From Sporothrix humicola (Eukaryota > Ascomycota > Sordariomycetes > Ophiostomatales > Ophiostomataceae), in assembly GCA_021396245.1 (NCBI GenBank), contig WNYE01000022.1, positions 186,001 to 250,000 of the forward strand: a stretch of 64,000 nt of DNA. The letters are read 5' to 3'. Of the stretch, positions 11,362 through 23,039 are shown piece after piece; position 1 is the stretch's first letter, and each line of letters opens with the position of its first letter. Position numbers and translations under genes: made by a program. Below the pieces are notes generated by a model. That model was not told the origin of the DNA, made no database searches, and saw only the letters and a list, made by a program, of their open reading frames with translations.

Positions 11362-13312
11362 CTATTGCAGTCCAGAGACGTTCCAGATCTTCAGTGCCGC
11401 ATCCACGCCTGCACTTGCCACCTTTTGGCTGCCCTCAACCCACGCAACGCCGTTCACACCGTCCTTGTGCGCATTCAGTGCCTTGACCCGGCTGCCTGGC
11501 TTGGCCAAGCTCCAGACAAACACGTTCGTGTCGAGGCCGCCACTGGCCGCATGCGTCGCTGCGTCGTTCCATGCAATCGTCGTAACACGCGCCGTATGCG
11601 CCGACCACCGGTCCGTCGCCACCTTCCAGGATCCCGTCTCGTATGCCACAATCCTGCCGCTCGAGTTGCCGGCCGCCAGGTACCTGCCGTCCTTGGAGAA
11701 GGAGAGCGCCGATATGGCAGACGTCGAGTTCTTCAGGGTCTCGGTCAGCTTCAGCGAGCTGCTGCCCTCCAGCTTGTAGACGTAGACAACAGGCTCGGGG
11801 CTGCTGCCAACGGCAACAAACGATCCGTTTGCAGCAATGGCTGTCGGCGTGTAGTCGGCCGTGGGCACTTCGGCGACCAGCTGGCCCTTGAGGTAGATGG
11901 CAATGTTGCCCGATGCCAGAGCCACAAACACGTGTCCGCTGTCCGTCGAAGCGATACCCTTGGGCTGGCCGTTCAGCTTGATGCCGTCGGAGCCCGTGAA
12001 TGTGCGTGCGCCCTCATCCACAATGCGCAGAGTGTCGTCCCAGCCCACGCTGTATGTCTGGCCCTGACTTGCCAGCGGCGCAAACTGGGTCACCTGGTTT
12101 GTGTGCGCCTGGCCGTCGACTGCCTGCGCCTCGCCCTTGGCGAGATCCCAGTGGCATACGCGGCCGTCGAAGCTGCCCGTCCACAGCCCCTGACCCTTGC
12201 CGTCCGACTCAATACCAAGCGCCGTGATCGACTTGTTGTGGCCATACACCACCCGCACAGGCGTGTCCTGGCCGAACTTGAGGTAGTTGATGTCGCCGCT
12301 CAGGCTGATGCTGATAATCAGGTCGTCGCTGCGTCCAGCCGGCCACACCACGCCCACCTGCTGGTCGGGGACGCTCGCCACCGACGACGAGCCGCCAAGG
12401 CGCCAGGTCTGCAGTGACTTGCCCGACTGCGTGTCCCAAACACGCACCGTCTGGTCGGCGCTCGCAGTGACAATGCGCTTCGAGTCAGAGGACCAGCTGA
12501 CGGCGAAGATGCTTCCCGTGTGTGCGTCGTCGCCGCTGCCCACTGTTGTCGTTGGCTCGCCCGTCTTTCCGTCGTACAGCTGGATACGCCGGTCGGCACC
12601 GACTGTCACGAGCGTGCTGCCGTCAGGCGAGAAGGCCGTGCCAAACACAAAGCCCTTGTGCAGGCCGTCAGCCTTGGAGTTGAACTTGAACGGTGCGCCG
12701 TGCAGGAAACACATGGCGCCGTCGTCGGACACAGTCGCCGCCCGCAGAGGCCGCTGTTGGCGCAGCGCCACGGCATTGGCCACCTTGCTGTGGCCGCTGA
12801 TCTCGCCGACGCTGTTTCCGCTGTCTGCAGTGATGCAGTGACCGAACCGCTCGCGACCGTCGCCAACAGCAATGATCCGCTGGCTGTCGCCGTCCCACGC
12901 CACGTCGTTGATGCGCCCAGAGATGATGGCGTACTCGCCCTTGGTGTTGACAGCCTCCACGGCATCCCAGACGCGGACCTTGCCCGAGACATCACCACTG
13001 GCAATGTAGAAGCCCGACGGCGAGAACCGCGCCACGGTCGTTGCTGCTGTGTGGCCTGTGTACTGCTTACACTCCGCCGGGTTGTCGATTGACCGGATGA
13101 AGATGGACTTGCCCGACTGTAGTGGAGAGAAGATCTCAGTTAGCAATGCTCAACCACTTTGGTGTGTCCCTTCGTCGCCTTCTCCGCAACAAAAAGCCAC
13201 TCACCGCGTATGCTATGCGCTGTCCCTTGGAATCAGCCGAGAGCGGTGTCGGCTGGCCACGCAGTGTGACCGGGGCCGCCGCCAGAATCCGGTCAACGGT
13301 GATAGTCGCCAT
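11362..13312 (-). CDS. AIP1: WD40 actin-interacting protein 1 (Aip1)
   Basis: Two exons on the minus strand: 13312-13205 and 13116-11362 (620 residues), joined by a phase 0 GTGAGT...CAG intron. The protein is WD40 repeats from end to end, with repeated VRVWD, IQLYD and FSPSG/FSKDG units, in line with the two seven-bladed propellers of Aip1/UNC-78 (about 600-615 residues). The N-terminal segment up to TPLSADSKGQRIAYA is the opening strand of blade 1, which explains the short first exon. Aip1 works with cofilin to disassemble actin filaments at endocytic patches and other cortical actin sites. Its start is divergent from PAB2 across an unusually long 1.87 kb gap. The family call is strong. Confidence 0.93.
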
Positions 13313-15178
13313 GCTTGCTTTTGTGGCGATGTTGATTTCTCTGAAATTGGATCTTTCTCGTTGAAGTTGAGGACCAAAAAAGGGCTTGCTGTGGATGTCA
13401 ACAAAAGGCGCTCCTGAGAACAAATTTCTAAAGAAAAAAATGGTTGCCTGAAAAGACGTGATTTAAAGCTATGGTAAGATCTCCAGAAGCTCTGTCGTGA
13501 AGGCTCCGCCACAGAAACTCGTCTTCAAGACGTATTGTGCTTGTATGTATGGACCCGGAGTGCCAGAAAAGGGGGGCGGTTGTTTTGGGGAGGGGCTTGG
13601 TCTGTTGCGGGGCAGCCCGGACGGACAGGTACAGGGCCTGTGCCTGGTCTTGCCCATCTTACACTGTCGCGCGCGTGCCAATCCGTCCCTGCAAATGCGA
13701 GCTAGTGAACAGTTCCTTCCCAATGCCAATGCGGTCCTGCCTGAGCTCCGGTCTTTGACAGTGGCCAGTTTTTTCTCTAGGAAGGAGGCATTGACCACAG
13801 CCTGGTGCCTAAATCACGCCTGAAACAGCGCTGGAAGGTTTGCGAAACAGTGCGCTGTGCAAATTACGTCATGCCTTATGGGGTAAGGGTTTGTTTTCTC
13901 ACCTCAAGGCTTCACTTCCACAGCTTTCATAGCTCCCAACGTATCATTATGTACGAAGTACCATATTTGATCTTTATCTTCTGCCAATGTTTATTTATTT
14001 ATTTATTAAAAATGGGTGATAAACCTAGACAAGCCTGGCATATGTCCAGACTTAAATTGACTAAATCTTGTTATCGAGCATCAATTGTACAGATCATGGT
14101 TTTCATTGGAAAGTATATGAGCGGTGTAAGTAATGGTATGATCCTACAACCATTTCATCTTAATGTTTCGGTGCTCTGTATCTTCGGCGAATATGGGGTG
14201 CCGCTTGGATACATGTCAGATATTTATGTGGACTCTGACCATTATTTAATTTGTGAATTCAACGTGGTAATCATGGCACATTGGGATGTAAGAATACCAT
14301 GAAAAATCGGGACAACCCCATAAGCCGTAAAATAAATACAGCTAAAATACTATTTTATCATAAGAACTGGAATGAAGCTTTTACAAACCGTATTCAAGAG
14401 CACGATGATTGTTCAAGACCAATCTCAACCTCAATATGAGAGCCTTCCTATTGCGACCAGAGTCACACGTGACCGCTTATCTTATCGCGGTCGCGTCTTA
14501 ACCTGTCTCGCCTGTGTACCTACCGCGGCGCCATAAAGTTTTTGGCTGTCGTAATCTACGTCGCTCGCCGGATCTCTTCCAGCAACCATCGCCGACGACC
14601 AGAATCAATCCTGCGCGTTTCTGAGGCTACAGCTACAGCTTTATCATGTGAGTGTCACTTCGATCCCACTGCTGCCTTTTGTTCCCATCCTCCAAAAACG
14701 ACCGCACACCAAGCAAGCCGGTAGCTTTGCTGCCTCGCAAGGGAGCTTTCAGGGCGCCGCTGCATTCAGCTCCTTTGTGACGAAAACGGATCTGCCCAAG
14801 CTGTGACTCTACCCCGTCTTGGGCCGATCTGTTGGATACCGCGCCGACACGACACACATATGTGCTTTGTCGCATGCATTTCAGATAATTGCTTTTCTTT
14901 TTGTCTGGATTTCATTTTGGGCGGCAAGAGGCAATCCGACTTTTGATTTCCACAGGACGATCGCCCTTTTCTTCTCCCTCTTCTTCTAACGCATCCCCGA
15001 GCAGATTTCGATTGATCAAAGGGTCATAGCCTACGTCGAACACACCTCTCCGTTTCTTTTTGGATCCGACTGCTGTCTCGCTCAGAGCAACTGAAGTTAT
15101 CGCCCCGGGACGAACTGATCCCACTCCAGCTACATCTATATCTACGGAGTACACATTTCCACATACACACAAGGCAGC
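13313..15178. other. Gene-free region, 1.87 kb, including an AT-rich island
   Basis: This separates the divergent AIP1 and PAB2 genes. Roughly 13830-14460 is clearly more AT-rich than the rest of the window and holds a 165-codon open frame (13805-14302) with no coding character. The right part (14560-15178) returns to normal composition and looks like a PAB2 promoter and leader. A GTGAGT at 14648 and a CAG ending at 14884 could bound an intron in the 5' UTR, but nothing in frame can test this. A TACGGAGTA motif lies at 15143-15151. Confidence 0.55.
15143..15151 (+). promoter_or_regulatory. TACGGAGTA motif, copy 2
   Basis: Exact copy 28 bases before the PAB2 start codon, probably in the leader. 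Confidence 0.4.
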
Positions 15179-16075
15179 ATGGCGGACGCTATAAAGCAAG
15201 AAGAGCCGACGACCGAGTCGATCGACAAGTCGTTTGATGTCAGCGGTAACGATGAAGTGACCGGCAACGATGAGGTGAGAATTACCGCTGTGAAGAGGGG
15301 GAACAGCTTCCGAGCCCAGGAGCAAGCCCAAAGACAACCATGAAAGATGCAAAAATAAAAACAAAACAAAACAAAAGAGAACAGAGTTTTCTGACAAAAG
15401 GGCGTTGCTTAGGCGGATACGGATATTACGGATATGAAGCGCCGCGTGGCCGAAATGGAAGAGGAGGCCGCCAAGCTCCGCGAGATGCAAAAAGATCTCA
15501 ACCACCAGAGCCAGGAGATCACAGAGAACAAAGAAGACATCGACTCGCGGAGTATCTTTGTCGGCAACGTCGACTACTCTGCGTCGCCCGAGGAGATCCA
15601 GGCACACTTCCAGAGCTGTGGTTCCATCAACCGAGTGACTATTCTCCTGGACAAGTTCACTGGCCAGCCGAAAGGGTAAGCTTGACAGGCGCTCGACTCT
15701 GCTCGACCCTGCTTTCTCCCTCAAAACTGGACAACAATGCTAACAGACAATATAGCTATGCATACGTTGAGTTTTCCGAACCTAGCCTGGTTGCACAGGC
15801 CCTTGTCCTGAACGAGAGCGTGTTCAAGGGACGGAACATTAAGGTATGGTTCTTCTTCATCTCCTAGTCTGCACCGTATATTTTACTAACGTACGCTACC
15901 CAAACCACAGGTTGTTCCGAAACGGACAAACGTTCCAGGCATGAGCCGCGGCCGTGGCAGGGGCGGATTCAACCGCGGTCGGGGCTTCTTTGGTGGTCGC
16001 GGCGGCTTCAACCCCCGTGGCGGCTACCGTGGCGGCTACCGTGGCCGTGGCCGGGGCGGCTTTGCTCCGTATTAA
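15179..16075 (+). CDS. PAB2: Nuclear poly(A)-binding protein 2 (PABPN1 family)
   Basis: Four exons: 15179-15274, 15413-15675, 15756-15843 and 15911-16075 (203 residues). All introns are GT-AG and all junctions keep frame. Order: an acidic N-terminus (about 1-35), a coiled coil with MKRRVAEMEEEAAKLREMQ (about 40-65), one RRM (about 70-145) with RNP2 IFVGNVD and RNP1 KGYAYVEF, and an Arg/Gly-rich tail with repeated RGGYRG units. This is the Pab2/PABPN1 layout. The protein binds growing poly(A) tails in the nucleus; in fission yeast it also links RNAs to the exosome. The arginines in the tail are likely methylation sites. The RNP1 motif is split by the second intron. Confidence 0.93.
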
Positions 16076-16635
16076 ACGTTGATGCGGAGAGGGGAGCGAG
16101 AGCACGCCAGCGTGATGTTGTAGTCCTTTGACACAGCTGTTTTCAAAGCTTCTTGGGAGGACCTTCTCGTGTTTTATCTTATCTTTATCTGTTATTTGCT
16201 TGTTGTTTTCCTCTTTCCTTTTCGCCTTACTATGCCACAAAGGCAAACTGTGGCATCTCCGCGTTTATTTTCGGGTTTGTATGATACGGATAGAACACCG
16301 AGGATTAAGAAAAAAATAAAGAAAAAAATACAGGATGGGAAAAGTTGAATACGGAATTATTTGCTGGGATTTCTGCAATTTTTGGCTTCTGAACAGCTCA
16401 CTTGACTTAATAATGAAACTTGTTTTAAGTGCAACTTCACGGTGCGTTTGTCATTTTGGATTATCAATTCGATTTGCAGTTGACAATCAACGACGATCTT
16501 TGTTCCAAGAAGTGGTTTTCAAGACCCATTTATAAGCCTTGTGAGGCGTGTCGATGTCACAGGGCTGCACAAGTTAGCTAGGGGCAGGACCAACCACCTC
16601 ATCGACCCTGGTTGGCTCCTTCCATGGGACGTTTT

Positions 16636-16675
16636 CTTTTTTATTTTTTTTTATTTTTTTTTTTTTATTTTTTTT
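16636..16675 (+). repeat. T-rich low-complexity tract
   Basis: About 40 bases made almost wholly of T with isolated A and C. It follows the PAB2 3' flank and may mark the boundary with the RSP5 upstream region. Confidence 0.7.
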
Positions 16676-18162
16676 GATAAAAAATTTATGCAGGTGTGCG
16701 TTCTTTTCGTGTCGTAAAGACGTGCCCCTTCCTATTTGCGGCACATGTGCTTATGTTCTGCATCGTCGTTTGCTGTTGCTTGCTGTCGGGTAGCCTCACA
16801 ATATCCCAATTCGGAAGGCACGAAGCGTTGTAATCGGCGCTTAGGTTACAAAAATAGGCTTTAGTCGCAGTCGCGTGCCCCTCCTTCCAAGAGATGTTGT
16901 CCTGGCACTTGCCTGTTGGCTCTGTTATTCTGTCCAGATCATGCCAACTAGAGTCCGTTCATTGCACCGGACGGCTCGAACTTGCCGTGAAAATGGACGG
17001 AGTGGCCGTATTATCATTCTGAAATATTCTGAATCTGACCTGGGCCCTTCGATCTGTCTCTTGACGCCGGTGTAGCGCTGCAGCGCTGTTACTGAGATGC
17101 GCGGCCTGATGCGTGTCCTATTCGCGCTATCCCGCACTTGCCCCTCTTTTCTCGCACCGTCCAGTCGCTCTTGCCTGCGAAGGCTGAATTTGGTTACTTC
17201 TGCCGCTTCCGCTTCATGCCAACCCCCTGTTGGTTTCTTCCAGTCTCGACTGACCTTACGATGGGCCCGAGTTTTACCAGTTGCTCTTTCCTGCTTGGTT
17301 TCGCTGTCTGCACTTGTGTTTTGGTGTCTGATGGCCATTCCCCTTTTCCCTCCTGTGTGCATCGCTTGACTCAAAAGCCATCCTCACCATTTTGCACCTC
17401 ACGAAGCTTGTCCCTTTTCACCCTTGCACGCCCTGCCGATTGTGGTTTTATGTCACCCTCTGGACCATCTTTGGCGCCATTTTGTCATTTACCCTCCCTC
17501 CGACCCCGCTGACAGTGGTGACCTCATTTCTGGCCGCTGTTCGGTTTCGCACAGAATTGACGATTTTGATATTTCGTCAACCTCGAATTCTTTACGGAAT
17601 ATAGTTTACTCTCCACCATCCCCGAGTGTTTGCTTTTCTCGAGCTTTTCTGTTCGTCTGTCTCGGCTGCCCGTCATTGTCCGGCTACCCGCCCGCGAGCT
17701 CCGTGGATCGCTCGCCCCATCTGCATTTGCCACTCTGACCACAGCCCATCGACGACTAAGTTGCCCCTGAAGAAAAACAGCCTCTCGAGCTTCTTGTCCT
17801 CTCAGCCTCTTCCCAGTGGCCGCTGTTTCGGTCTTCTGTTCGACAGACAGTTCAGTGTTGTCACACTGTCTGACTGTACACGGAGAAACGTGCAACTTCC
17901 AGATCGCCGGGCACTCAGACACTCTTTCGACTCTTTTGCCAAATTACTAGGGGTTTTTGTCAATCGACTACGACATACAACCACAGTACTCATACTAGCG
18001 ACTCTCGCACACTGTGACTCTCACTGTCAAACACCATCTCCCACCACCAATATTGGCGTGGAATCATCATAGCGACTCTAGAACCAGCACCCAATAACGA
18101 GGCGCAGGTCCAGGACACCAGCACAGCCTCAACGCTACCAGTAACCTGCCATTACCTGCCAA

Positions 18163-18171
18163 TACGGAGTA
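18163..18171 (+). promoter_or_regulatory. TACGGAGTA motif, copy 3
   Basis: Exact copy about 600 bases before the RSP5 start codon, inside the pyrimidine-rich region. Confidence 0.4.
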
Positions 18172-18769
18172 CCCACACACGCCTCCTGCCGACACACTGC
18201 TGAATAGTCGTAAACTGGCCACGAAAAAAATTACGAATCAACCTCTCCCTCGAAACTTCTGCCATCGTTTTCAAACTCTCGACTCTTGAAACTTTCAAAA
18301 TAACGTCGACCCTTACATTTCTACGCCTTGTCTCCTTCCTGTCTCTGCACAGTGTGACGATCCGACTTCGACTTGCAACGGCTTTTGGACGGCGTCCTGC
18401 AGGAAGTGGGGGGATTCACCTAACGAGCGCCTTTGTTCGCTGCCTTTTACTTCGTCCTGCCACTTTCTGAACTTTCTCCGCTTTCCACCACATCTTACTC
18501 TTCCAGCGGCCTCCCGTTGTCTGCGCCCTGCATCGTTTGTCCATCCACACGACACGCACGCCTCGCCGGCGTATCAACTTGTTCGAGAGAATACCGTCGA
18601 CGACCGAGCCCGCCGTCTTACGCACGTTAAGCCGCCTCTGTGCAGGCTTCTTCCATCATCGTTATCACCGCTCGAACCTACATAGCACCTTCCCCTCCCT
18701 TTTTCGAATCGTCGACCGCCTCGATATCCACGGCTGCATCGATTGCATCTTTCACGCTCTAGTTTCGCT

Positions 18770-21700
18770 ATGGCTAACAGCCGGATGGATGCTGGGCTTC
18801 CTGCGTGAGTCCAACCTTTGCTCTCTCTTCTCCGTGGACGCTTCCCCCGGTCAGCCTTGTCCACAGCCACGCCAACACCGGGCGCTGTGCTAGTTGACAT
18901 CGTGTTGTTCCTGAGGACGAAGACCATCGCCTTCTTGATAACCTATCGACTGTTTCTAACCTGGTATCCCATCTACAGCCAACCCAATCTTCGCGTTACA
19001 AGTATGCACCTCCCAGATATGACGGCATTCAGAGTGTCCACTGTCAATTCCCCTGGATAACAGCCTCGCCCTGTTATTGTCGATATCTTCTAACACAATA
19101 ATTGTAGTCATCGCTGCCGATGGCTTGTACAAGCGCGACGTGTTCCGTAAGTTATCTCCTGACCCATCAAGCCTCCCGCTGTCAATCTCGAGCTCCTTTT
19201 CGGATCTAATTGTTTCCATTGCATCCTGGTAAACTCATGCTGACATTGGTCTCCGTTACCCCTCTCCTCAGGCTTCCCTGACCCTTTTGCCGTTGCAACA
19301 ATCAACAGCGAACAAACAAAGACGACATCTGTTTCTAAGAGAACACTCAACCCTTACTGGAACGAGAGTTTTGACTTGTACGTTTTCATTTTATCTTTGC
19401 AACTCGCTATTGATGGCATCATTTTGCTAACCTCGATGCTCCCCTCATACAGCCGTGTAAACGAAGACAGTATACTTGCCGTCCAGGTCTTTGACCAGCG
19501 GAAATTCAAGAAGAAGGACCAGGGTTTCTTGGGTGTAGTTAACATCCGTGTTGGCGACTCCGTCGAACTGTTGGCGGAATCGGATGGTAAGTAAACTATA
19601 TCTTCAGTGGCACGCATTTTAACACACCCCTTTACCCAGATCTGTCATCTAACCAGCCATTCCACTTCACAGACCAGATGCTTGCGCCTGACCTGAAGAA
19701 ATCGACCGACAACCTCGTCGTCCACGGAAAGCTGATCTTGAATCTGTCGACCGACCTGACCTCCCCTCCTCGCCAACACCAACCTCCTCAACAGAACTCC
19801 CAGCAGTCGTCTTCCCTGCAGGCCGCCGCTGCTCCCGGATCGAGCCGTGCGTCTGTCAACAGTTCATCACTTGCTGCCTCTGGTGCCAGAACCCACGACC
19901 GGCCGACGTCCGCCATGTCTGGTTCCGTGAACGGGGCATCGACTGCCAATACCTCCACACTCCCGATCCGCCCTTCTAGCCTTGTTGCGTCAAACACTGG
20001 CGCGAGTGGCTCGGCACCCGCACCCACCTCCTCGGCAGCGCCGCCGGCCGGCGCCCCTCCTAGCGCAGCAGCCTCCTCCGCGGGTGGCTCTGTGGCTGGG
20101 CCACATACCCGTACCACGAGTACCATGAGTCCGTTTGAAGATCATCTTGGACGCCTGCCCCCCGGCTGGGAGCGCCGTGAAGATAACCTGGGAAGACAGT
20201 ACTACGTCGATCATAACACCCGTTCGACTAGCTGGACACGCCCCACCGCCAGCGGGGCTGCGGACAGAAGCAACCAGGAAGCCGCGACTCAGGTGGAGCG
20301 CCAGCGCCATCAAAACCGTACGCTTCCCGAGGACCGCACAGGCGCAAGCTCGCCTACTCTCTCCCAGGAGCACACACAGCAACAGCAACAGGCGGCGGTG
20401 GCGGCGGCGGCAGCTGCTGCACCCGGTTCTGGTACTGTTATGCACACAGGGGCCACTAGTCCTGGTACCGGCGAGCTTCCGCCCGGCTGGGAACAGAGGT
20501 GGACGCCCGAAGGCAGGGCGTACTTTGTGGACCACAACACACGGACGACAACCTGGGTTGATCCCCGCCGGCAGCAATACATTCGCATGTACGGTGGGCA
20601 AAACAGCTCCAACGGTGTCATCCAGCAGCAGCCAGTATCCCAGCTCGGCCCGCTCCCCAGTGGTTGGGAAATGCGTCTCACGAATACCGCTCGTGTGTAC
20701 TTTGTCGACCACAACACCAAAACAACTACTTGGGATGACCCGCGTCTGCCATCGTCTCTTGATCAGAATGTTCCACAGTATAAGCGGGACTTCCGCCGGA
20801 AGCTGATCTACTTCCGTTCTCAACCCGCCATGCGGATTCTCTCTGGCCAGTGCCACATCAAGGTGCGCCGCTCGCACATTTTTGAGGATTCGTTTGCAGA
20901 GATCACTCGCCAGACACCGCACGATCTGAAGAAGCGACTCATGATCAAGTTCGACGGCGAGGACGGTCTGGACTATGGTGGTTTGTCCCGCGAGTTCTTC
21001 TTCCTTCTCTCGCACGAGATGTTCAACCCCTTCTACTGCCTGTTCGAGTACTCGGCGCACGACAACTACACGCTGCAGATCAACCCCCACTCTGGCATCA
21101 ACCCCGAGCATCTGAACTACTTCAAGTTCATCGGGCGCGTTGTCGGCCTGGCCATCTTCCATCGCCGGTTCCTTGATGCATTCTTCATTGGAGCTTTGTA
21201 CAAGATGGTGCTGGGGAAGACGGTTGTTCTTGCCGATATGGAGGGTGTGGACGCTGATTTCCACCGCTCGTTGCAGTGGATCTTGGACAATGATATTTCC
21301 GGCGGTATTCTGGAGCAGACGTTCTCTACGGAAGACGAGCGCTTCGGTGTACTGACGGTTGAGGATCTGGTTCCGGGTGGCCGGGACATTGAGGTGACGA
21401 ACGAGAACAAGAAGGAGTACGTCGACCTGATGGTGAAGTGGCGTATTGAGAAGCGGATTTCGGAGCAGTTCCAGTCGTTCCGCGAAGGCTTCAACGAGCT
21501 TATCCCGCAGGACCTCATCAACGTCTTTGACGAGCGCGAGCTGGAGCTGCTGATTGGTGGTATTGCAGAGATTGACGTCGACGACTGGAAGAAGCACACG
21601 GACTACCGCGGCTACACGGAGTCGGACGAGGTTATCCAGTTCTTCTGGCAGACGGTGCGCTCATGGGACGGCGAGCAAAAGTCGCGTCTGCTGCAGTTCA

Positions 21701-21998
21701 CAACAGGCACATCCCGTATTCCGGTGAATGGCTTTAAGGATCTGCAGGGTAGTGACGGCCCGAGACGCTTTACCATTGAGAAGGCTGGCGATGTTATCAA
21801 CCTGCCGAAGGCACACACATGGTACGTATTGACTTTCCCGGATATCTTTGTTTTTTGTTACTTTTATTTTCCTCCCGATTACTAACTATGTTGTCTAGTT
21901 TCAACCGTTTGGATCTCCCTCCATACAAGAACCTGGAGACGCTTCAGGGCAAGATGACTATTGCCGTCGAGGAGACCATGGGCTTCGGCCAGGAATAG
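18770..21998 (+). CDS. RSP5: NEDD4-family HECT E3 ubiquitin ligase (Rsp5/HulA)
   Basis: Seven exons: 18770-18804, 18979-19001, 19108-19146, 19272-19377, 19453-19586, 19673-21821 and 21899-21998 (861 residues). Domains: an N-terminal C2 domain (about 5-130) with QPNLRVTIIAADGLYKRDVF; a Ser/Ala/Pro-rich linker; three WW domains near 273-305, 379-411 and 438-470, each with LPxGWE...YFVDHNT...TW; and a HECT domain to the end. The catalytic Cys829 in HTCFNRLDLP is 32 residues from the C-terminus, as in yeast Rsp5. Its codon is split by the last intron. The enzyme ubiquitinates membrane transporters and many other targets, choosing them through PPxY motifs and arrestin-like adaptors. The first five exons are tiny and clustered in the C2 region. 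A long pyrimidine-rich sequence precedes the start. Confidence 0.96.
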
Positions 21999-23039
21999 AA
22001 CTAAAGACTGCGTTTTGATGCTTTACCCTTCTCTATTGTTGTTTTCATCCCACCCTACACCCTCTCGCGATTTGATTTTTCTCCAGTTTGCGTGTTAAAT
22101 TCTTGGGCTAGTCTTCTGTTATTTATCAAACTTGCGTATTGGCTGTTTTATGAAGCCTTCATTTCATTTTTTCCTCTTGTTCTTGTGTCTCACCAACTAC
22201 ATTCGCTTTCTTTTGTATTTATGCTTCCACCCTTGTCCTTTGTGATTGCTTGCAATAATTGGAAGTGCCAGTACATTTCAGGGCCAGAATCCGTTTACGA
22301 GCGATACACATCACAGATCTGGACCACTCTTTTTGCTCTATGCACCAAGTTTCTTGTGTTTAATGGTTTGCGCCTTGTTCTTCTTTTTTTGTGTGTGCGT
22401 TTCTTCAACCTTTGTCTTGTCTTGCGCAATGCCGGCGCCCCAAACAGTCTCTTTCCTTTTTGGTAGTACCATAGTATATTTCAGTGGCGGTCTCTTTGTT
22501 GTACAAAGCTTGTTTCGATGCTCACAACGTACAGTCGATTCGCCAATACTAATTCTATATTTATGTAGTGTTTCTTTGGTCCCAAGGCCGATCTTATGTA
22601 TCTGACAACTACGAATAGGTATGGTTTTAATAATGAAGAGTTTACGCCGTACTTTTTACATCTTTGACGTTTGCTTAGTCTCATTTATTTTGATTTATTT
22701 TTTGTTTCGTCTTCTCTGTAGGCAAGGTGTGGCCGAGAATATATGTACATGTAGTATGGAGGAAGAGATATGAGGGTAAAAGGGTGTAAAATAGGTGGGC
22801 AATGCGTGAAAAACAAAGGGAAAATGAAAGAGGTAAAAAAGGCAGAAGAAGAACAGAAAACAATGTAGAAGCAACCGGCAAATAAAGGCCCAAACCAGCA
22901 CCGCACCCCCCGTCTACTAGTAGCCGTCGAATATGATTTTCGTTCTTTTTTTTTTGTTTTATCTCGGGCCAGGCTGTTCACTTATCCCTTAAGGATATAC
23001 ATAAACCAGCACCTGCCAAAAGCCAGCAAATCTGGCCAT
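21999..23039. other. Convergent 3' region, 1.0 kb
   Basis: The 3' flanks of RSP5 (+) and the NDUFS7 gene (-). It is T-rich on the plus strand to about 22700 and purine-rich after that, so each side is U-rich in its own transcript. No gene is seen. Confidence 0.5.

Larger units (their letters stand above)
16076..18769. other. Gene-free region, 2.7 kb; long pyrimidine-rich region upstream of RSP5
   Basis: The left part is the PAB2 3' flank, with a T-rich tract at about 16636-16675. From about 16860 to 18769 the plus strand is strongly biased to C and T, with purine-poor runs throughout. Many short open frames occur in several phases, none with domains or sustained coding character. The bias lies on the RSP5 sense strand, so I read it as promoter plus a long 5' leader. 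One TACGGAGTA motif lies at 18163-18171. Confidence 0.55.

Noticed and set aside
11248..12417. 389-codon plus-strand open frame across AIP1
   Set aside because: Antisense to WD40 repeats; no domain.
13805..14302. 165-codon open frame in the AT-rich island
   Set aside because: No domain, AT-driven composition, and no promoter or conservation evidence.
19990..21597. 535-codon open frame on the minus strand across RSP5
   Set aside because: It is antisense to a certain HECT ligase exon with GC-rich third positions, which commonly leaves such frames open; no domain is visible.
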